Assembly (NCBI RefSeq): GCF_023660105.1
Contig: NZ_JAMHGA010000023.1
Location: 84,537-148,536, forward strand
DNA: 64,000 nucleotides
Direction: 5' to 3'
Origin: Desulfovibrio aminophilus
GTDB lineage: Bacteria > Desulfobacterota > Desulfovibrionia > Desulfovibrionales > Desulfovibrionaceae
The number at the start of each line of letters is the position of its first letter. Position 1 is the first letter of the stretch. Positions 60,196 to 64,000 of this stretch are shown here, one piece after another. The position numbers were made by a program, and so were the translations under genes. The notes beneath the pieces are model-generated. The model worked only from the letters and a program-made list of their open reading frames with translations. It did no database searches and had not been told where the DNA came from.

Positions 60196-60414
60196 GGTGT
60201 TTCCTCCCGGTTCGCGGCCCGGCGGGAATCGCCCGGCCCCTTCCGGACATAGCGCGAAGCGGGCCCTTTTTGAAGCGGCGGGCGGACGCCCGCGCAAAAC
60301 GCTGGACCCCCGCCGCGAGTTGTATCATTCTGGCCGTCGCCGCCGGGCCCTGTTCCGGCGGCGCATTCGGCGGGACCGCCCCCCCACGCGTCCCGCGTCA
60401 CAAGGAGACGGATC

Positions 60415-62079
60415 ATGCGCAGCAAAAGGATGACCAACGGACTGGAGAAGGCCCCCCACAGATCGCTCATGCACGCCACGGGCCTGACCCGCGAGGAGAT
60501 GGAGCGGCCCCTGGTGGGCGTGTGCAACGCCTTCAACGAACTCATCCCGGGCCACGTGCACCTGCGGCGGCTGACCCAGGCCGTGAAGGACGGCATCCGC
60601 ATGAACGGCGGCACGCCCCTGGAGTTCCCGGCCATCGGCGTCTGCGACGGGCTGGCCATGAACCACGAGGGCATGAAGTTCAGCCTGCCCAGCCGCGAAA
60701 TCATCGCCGACTCCATCGAGATCATGGCCACGGCCCACCCCTTCGACGCCCTGGTCTGCGTGGGCAGCTGCGACAAGATCATCCCCGGCATGCTCATGGC
60801 CATGCTCCGGCTGAACATCCCGGCCCTGCTCGTCTCCGGCGGGCCCATGCTCTCCGGCCGCCACCAGGGCAAGGGCGTGGACCTCATCACGGCCTTCGAG
60901 GCCGTGGGCCGCGTCCGGGCCGGAACCATGACCGAGGCCGAACTGGCCGACATGGAGCAGTGCGCCTGCCCCACCTGCGGCTCCTGCGCGGGCATGTTCA
61001 CGGCCAACACCATGAACTGCCTGGCCGAGGGCATGGGCCTGGCCCTGCCCGGCAACGGCACCATCCCGGCCGTGGTCGCGGCCCGCGAGCGCCTGGCCAA
61101 GCTCTCCGGCATGCGGATCATGGACCTGCTGCGCGCGGACCTGAAGCCCCGCGACATCGTCACCGAGAAGAGCGCGAGGAACGCCGTGGCCCTGGACATG
61201 GCCCTGGGCGGCTCCACCAACACCGTGCTCCACCTGCCCGCCGTGTTCCGCGAGGCCGGGCTCACCGTGGACCTGAAACTCTTCGACGAGATCAGCAAGA
61301 AGACCCCGGACCTCTGCAAGCTCTCGCCCGCCGGGCATCACCGCATCGAGGACCTGAACGCGGCCGGAGGCATCCAGGCCGTGCTCTCCGAGCTGGTGCG
61401 CGGCGGCCTCGCCGACCCCTCGGCCATGACCGCCACGGGCAAGACCGTGGGCGAGAACCTGGCCGACCTGCAGGCCGCCGTGCGCGACCCCGAGGTCATC
61501 CGGCCCCTGGAGAAGCCCTATTCCCCCGAGGGCGGCATCGCCATCCTCCACGGCAACATCGCGCCCCAGGGCTGCGTGGTGAAGCAGGCCGCCGTGGCCC
61601 CGGAGATGATGAAGCGCACCGGCACGGCGCGGCCCTTCGACTCCGAGGAGGAGGCCGTGGCCGCCATCCTGGGCGGAAAAATCGTCAAGGGCGACGTGGT
61701 GGTCATCCGCTACGAGGGCCCCAAGGGCGGCCCGGGCATGCGCGAGATGCTCACCCCCACCTCGGCCATCGCGGGCATGGGCCTGGGCGCGGACGTGGCC
61801 CTCATCACCGACGGCCGCTTCTCCGGCGGCACGCGCGGCGCGGCCATCGGCCACGTCTCGCCGGAGGCCGCCTCGGGCGGGCCCATCGGCCTGGTGCGCG
61901 AAGGCGACCGCATCGCCATCGACATCCCGGCGCGGAGCATCGAACTGCTGGTGGACGAGCAGGAGCTGGCCCGGCGCAAGGCCGCCTGGAAGCCCCTGGA
62001 CAAGCCCATCGCCTCGCCGTTCCTGCGGCGCTACGCCTCGCGCGTCAGTTCGGCGGCGCAGGGGGCCGTGCTGGAGTAG
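60415..62079 (+). CDS. ilvD: Dihydroxy-acid dehydratase
   Basis: A 554-residue Fe-S dehydratase of branched-chain amino-acid synthesis, converting 2,3-dihydroxy-acids to 2-keto acids. Cluster cysteines appear in [11 protein letters not shown] and [16 protein letters not shown], with C-terminal [14 protein letters not shown] and [10 protein letters not shown]. Ribosome site aaggag is 8 bases upstream. The gap before it (60196-60414) has no promoter I can fix; a -10-like TATCAT at 60323 stands alone. The carbonic anhydrase follows after 3 bases. Confidence 0.97.
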   Translation: MRSKRMTNGLEKAPHRSLMHATGLTREEMERPLVGVCNAFNELIPGHVHLRRLTQAVKDGIRMNGGTPLEFPAIGVCDGLAMNHEGMKFSLPSREIIADSIEIMATAHPFDALVCVGSCDKIIPGMLMAMLRLNIPALLVSGGPMLSGRHQGKGVDLITAFEAVGRVRAGTMTEAELADMEQCACPTCGSCAGMFTANTMNCLAEGMGLALPGNGTIPAVVAARERLAKLSGMRIMDLLRADLKPRDIVTEKSARNAVALDMALGGSTNTVLHLPAVFREAGLTVDLKLFDEISKKTPDLCKLSPAGHHRIEDLNAAGGIQAVLSELVRGGLADPSAMTATGKTVGENLADLQAAVRDPEVIRPLEKPYSPEGGIAILHGNIAPQGCVVKQAAVAPEMMKRTGTARPFDSEEEAVAAILGGKIVKGDVVVIRYEGPKGGPGMREMLTPTSAIAGMGLGADVALITDGRFSGGTRGAAIGHVSPEAASGGPIGLVREGDRIAIDIPARSIELLVDEQELARRKAAWKPLDKPIASPFLRRYASRVSSAAQGAVLE

Positions 62080-62082
62080 ACG

Positions 62083-62730
62083 ATGCGTGACATCGCCAAG
62101 TTCATCAACGGATTCAAGGCCTTTCGGGACAACTACTTCTGCGGGGACGAGGAGGTCTTCCAGCGGCTGCGCTCCGGCCAGAATCCCCGCGCCCTGCTCA
62201 TCGCCTGCAGCGACTCGCGGGTGGACCCGGCCATCCTCACCAACAGCGCGCCCGGCGACCTGTTCGTGATCCGCAACGTGGCCAACCTCGTGCCTCCGTG
62301 CGAGGACGACGGCGGCCACCACGGCGTGAGCGCGGCCCTGGAATTCGCGGTGCGCGTGCTCCTGGTGGAGCACGTCATCGTCATGGGCCACAGCGCCTGC
62401 GGCGGCATCCGCTCGCTCATGCGCGGGGAGTTCGGCCAGGCCAGGGACTTCCTGCCCCGCTGGGTGGACATCATGGCCCCGGCCCGGGAGCGCGTGCTGC
62501 GGGAGCTGCCGGACAAGTCCCCGGAGCTCCAGGAGCGGGCCTGCGAACAGGCCGCCGTGCTCGTGTCCCTGGACAACCTGCTGACCTTCCCTTGGGTCCG
62601 GGAGCGCGTGGAGACGGGCAGCCTGCTCCTGCACGGCTGGTACTTCGACCTGGAGCGCGGCGAACTGCTGAGCTACCTGCCCCAGTCCGGCCAGTTCGAA
62701 CCCCTGGTCCCGCGCTGCGAGGCGGGCTAG
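62083..62730 (+). CDS. Beta-class carbonic anhydrase
   Basis: A 215-residue zinc enzyme interconverting CO2 and bicarbonate. Zinc ligands are C42 in IACSDSRVDP and the His/Cys pair in VMGHSACGGI; RNVANLVPP is also present. Likely co-transcribed with ilvD. Its stop shares CTAG with the convergent flavoprotein gene. Confidence 0.94.
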   Translation: MRDIAKFINGFKAFRDNYFCGDEEVFQRLRSGQNPRALLIACSDSRVDPAILTNSAPGDLFVIRNVANLVPPCEDDGGHHGVSAALEFAVRVLLVEHVIVMGHSACGGIRSLMRGEFGQARDFLPRWVDIMAPARERVLRELPDKSPELQERACEQAAVLVSLDNLLTFPWVRERVETGSLLLHGWYFDLERGELLSYLPQSGQFEPLVPRCEAG

Positions 62731-63857
62731 TCCCAGGTCTTGGGCAGAAGGAAGCTGTAGGAGCGCAGGCCATGCACGGCCTGGACCAGCGGGCCGGAGA
62801 ACAAACGCACGGCCCCGCCCATGAGCCCGGGCCCCGCCCCGCGCAGCAAGGCGAAGAGCGTCCAGCGCAGCGCGTTGGCCGCCCGGAACTCCGGGACGAG
62901 CACCCGCCGGATGCGCCGGGCATAGGCCGGACCAGGCTCGCCGCCCTGGTCCAGGGCCTCGATCACGGCCTCGGCCGCGTAGCGCCCCGTGGTCAGGGCG
63001 TAGAAAATCCCCTCCCCCAGCAGGGGCTCCACGAACCCGCCCGCGTCGCCCGCCAGGAGCACCTGGCCGCCATACGGCGTCTTCAGGTGGTTCCCATAGG
63101 GCAGCGGGTGGCCGTACACCGCCAGTCCCCGCATCCCGAGCACCCCATGAAACCCGAGAAAATCCCGCAGCAGGCGGGGATAGTCCGGCTTGCCGCGCAT
63201 GAGCCCGCACAGGCCCACCACCATGCCGTCGCTGTTGGGGAAGACCCAGCCGTAGCCCGTGTCCACGAATCCGGCGTAGAGCCGGGGATGGTCCACGGCC
63301 CCGGGCAGGGCCTCCCTGGGCACGAGGATCTCCACCGCCCCGGCCAGGCCCCTGCGCCAGGCCTCCCGGTCCGCGCCCAGGCACTTGCGCACCACGCTGC
63401 CCGCGCCGTCCGCGCCGATGACGTACCGGCCCCGGAAGACCTCGCCCCCAACGGTTGCCAGCTCCCCGCGTTCCGGCCTACACTCCGCCACCGCGCGGTT
63501 CGGGAAAAAGGCCGCGCCCCGGGCCCGGGCCAGCTCCAGCAGGCGCAAATCCAGGACCCGGCGCTTGACCAGGACGAACGGCTCCGGCGACCGGCCCTCG
63601 GCCAGCAGCCGGTCCCGGTGGAAGATTTCGAAGCGGTCGCTGACGTGGTCGGTCGCGCCGTCCAGGACCCCGGGACCGAAGACCCGCTCCAGGACCCGCC
63701 GCGTCTTCCAGGTGAGCAGGCCGCCGCAGAGCTTGTTCCGGGGGAAATCCCGGCGGTCCAGCAGGGCCACGGACAGCCCGCGACCGGCCAGGACGGCGGC
63801 CGCCGCGGAACCCGCCGGGCCCGCGCCCGCGATGACGACGTCGTATTCGAGGGTCAT
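62727..63857 (-). CDS. Geranylgeranyl-reductase-family flavoprotein
   Basis: A 376-residue FAD enzyme. The FAD-binding VIAGAGPAGSAAA lies at 8-20, followed by PRNKLCGGLLTWKT, the family's conserved cysteine motif. VIGADGAGSVVRK and LLAGDAGGFVEPLLGEGI form the second FAD site. The family reduces isoprenoid double bonds of quinones, lipids or chlorophyll-like precursors. Convergent with the carbonic anhydrase gene. Confidence 0.9.
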   Translation of the reverse strand: MTLEYDVVIAGAGPAGSAAAAVLAGRGLSVALLDRRDFPRNKLCGGLLTWKTRRVLERVFGPGVLDGATDHVSDRFEIFHRDRLLAEGRSPEPFVLVKRRVLDLRLLELARARGAAFFPNRAVAECRPERGELATVGGEVFRGRYVIGADGAGSVVRKCLGADREAWRRGLAGAVEILVPREALPGAVDHPRLYAGFVDTGYGWVFPNSDGMVVGLCGLMRGKPDYPRLLRDFLGFHGVLGMRGLAVYGHPLPYGNHLKTPYGGQVLLAGDAGGFVEPLLGEGIFYALTTGRYAAEAVIEALDQGGEPGPAYARRIRRVLVPEFRAANALRWTLFALLRGAGPGLMGGAVRLFSGPLVQAVHGLRSYSFLLPKTWD

Positions 63858-63909
63858 GGGCTGGAAGTCTTACAGGTCGAAAGAGCGGGAGGCAAGATGC
63901 CTCCGGCGG

Positions 63910-64000
63910 CCGGGCTCCGCCCGGACCCGCCAGGGGCCAGCGGCCCCTGGGCCCGCATCGGTGGCGCGGTTTTCAGCGGGAGCCCGCTCCCGCTGAAAAC
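63910..64000. repeat. Series of three hairpins at the right edge
   Basis: Three inverted repeats in 91 bases: ccgggc-tcc-gcccgg (63910-63924), caggggcc-agc-ggcccctg (63931-63949) and a perfect 15+15 repeat gttttcagcgggagc / gctcccgctgaaaac with a cc centre, ending exactly at the window edge (63969-64000). Probably an intergenic repeat element and terminators. Its relation to the 38.7-kb family is not evident. Confidence 0.7.

Overview
The window is high-GC (roughly two-thirds G+C by eye) bacterial chromosome, almost certainly from a sulfate reducer of the Desulfovibrio group (Desulfovibrionales). The clues are the F0 ATP-synthase genes (atpZ-atpI-atpB-atpE) followed by rex with Rex-like operators, a small 2[4Fe-4S] ferredoxin, a class II ribonucleotide reductase, many sigma-54 elements, and lipoproteins and small membrane proteins typical of that group. 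I see no rRNA, tRNA, CRISPR array, IS element or prophage.

Layout. 0-5.5 kb: phoB-phoR two-component pair, convergent with rex and the F0 operon. 5.5-11.4 kb: a minus-strand operon for a TauE/SafE-type transporter with four small envelope proteins. A sigma-54 promoter drives it, next to a divergently transcribed membrane-bound sigma-54 activator. 11.6-17.2 kb: a Lon-like protease, a LysM lipoprotein, a K+ channel with RCK domain and a cyclic-nucleotide-binding protein. 17.2-28.5 kb: two loci that together look like a PglA/PglC and PglF/PglE/PglD (diacetylbacillosamine) glycosylation pathway, with ferredoxin, RlpA-like, IHF/HU, HIT and dapF genes around them. 28.6-33.1 kb: EamA permease, exported nitroreductase, and an MrfA-type helicase fused to an MrfB-like exonuclease.

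33.3-43.9 kb is an accessory region. It holds an SRPBCC protein, a MerR-methyltransferase fusion, a second methyltransferase, a cysteine hydrolase, a GNAT and rsgA. It ends in a 5-kb cassette bracketed on both sides by the same composite palindromic repeat. The cassette encodes a PP-loop ATPase, an E1/ThiF-like enzyme, a GNAT protein and a Tat-exported amidohydrolase. I regard it as the best candidate for an undescribed system.

43.9-52.7 kb: an operon of pgi, histidine kinase, NtrC-type regulator and a TIM-barrel-like protein, then an aminotransferase and nrdJ. 52.8-55.4 kb: a small island with a low-GC orphan gene, vapBC, an orphan higA and two small exported proteins, one of them behind two tandem sigma-54 promoter-like sites. 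55.4-64 kb: MltB-like transglycosylase, purU, a candidate sigma-54-dependent small RNA, hemolysin III, ftsEX, cupin, ilvD, carbonic anhydrase and a geranylgeranyl-reductase-like flavoprotein.

Genes are tightly packed with many 1-4 base overlaps. Three convergent pairs share one CTAG as both stop codons. All coordinates and motifs come from reading the sequence. Family names come from recalled family features, not from searches.
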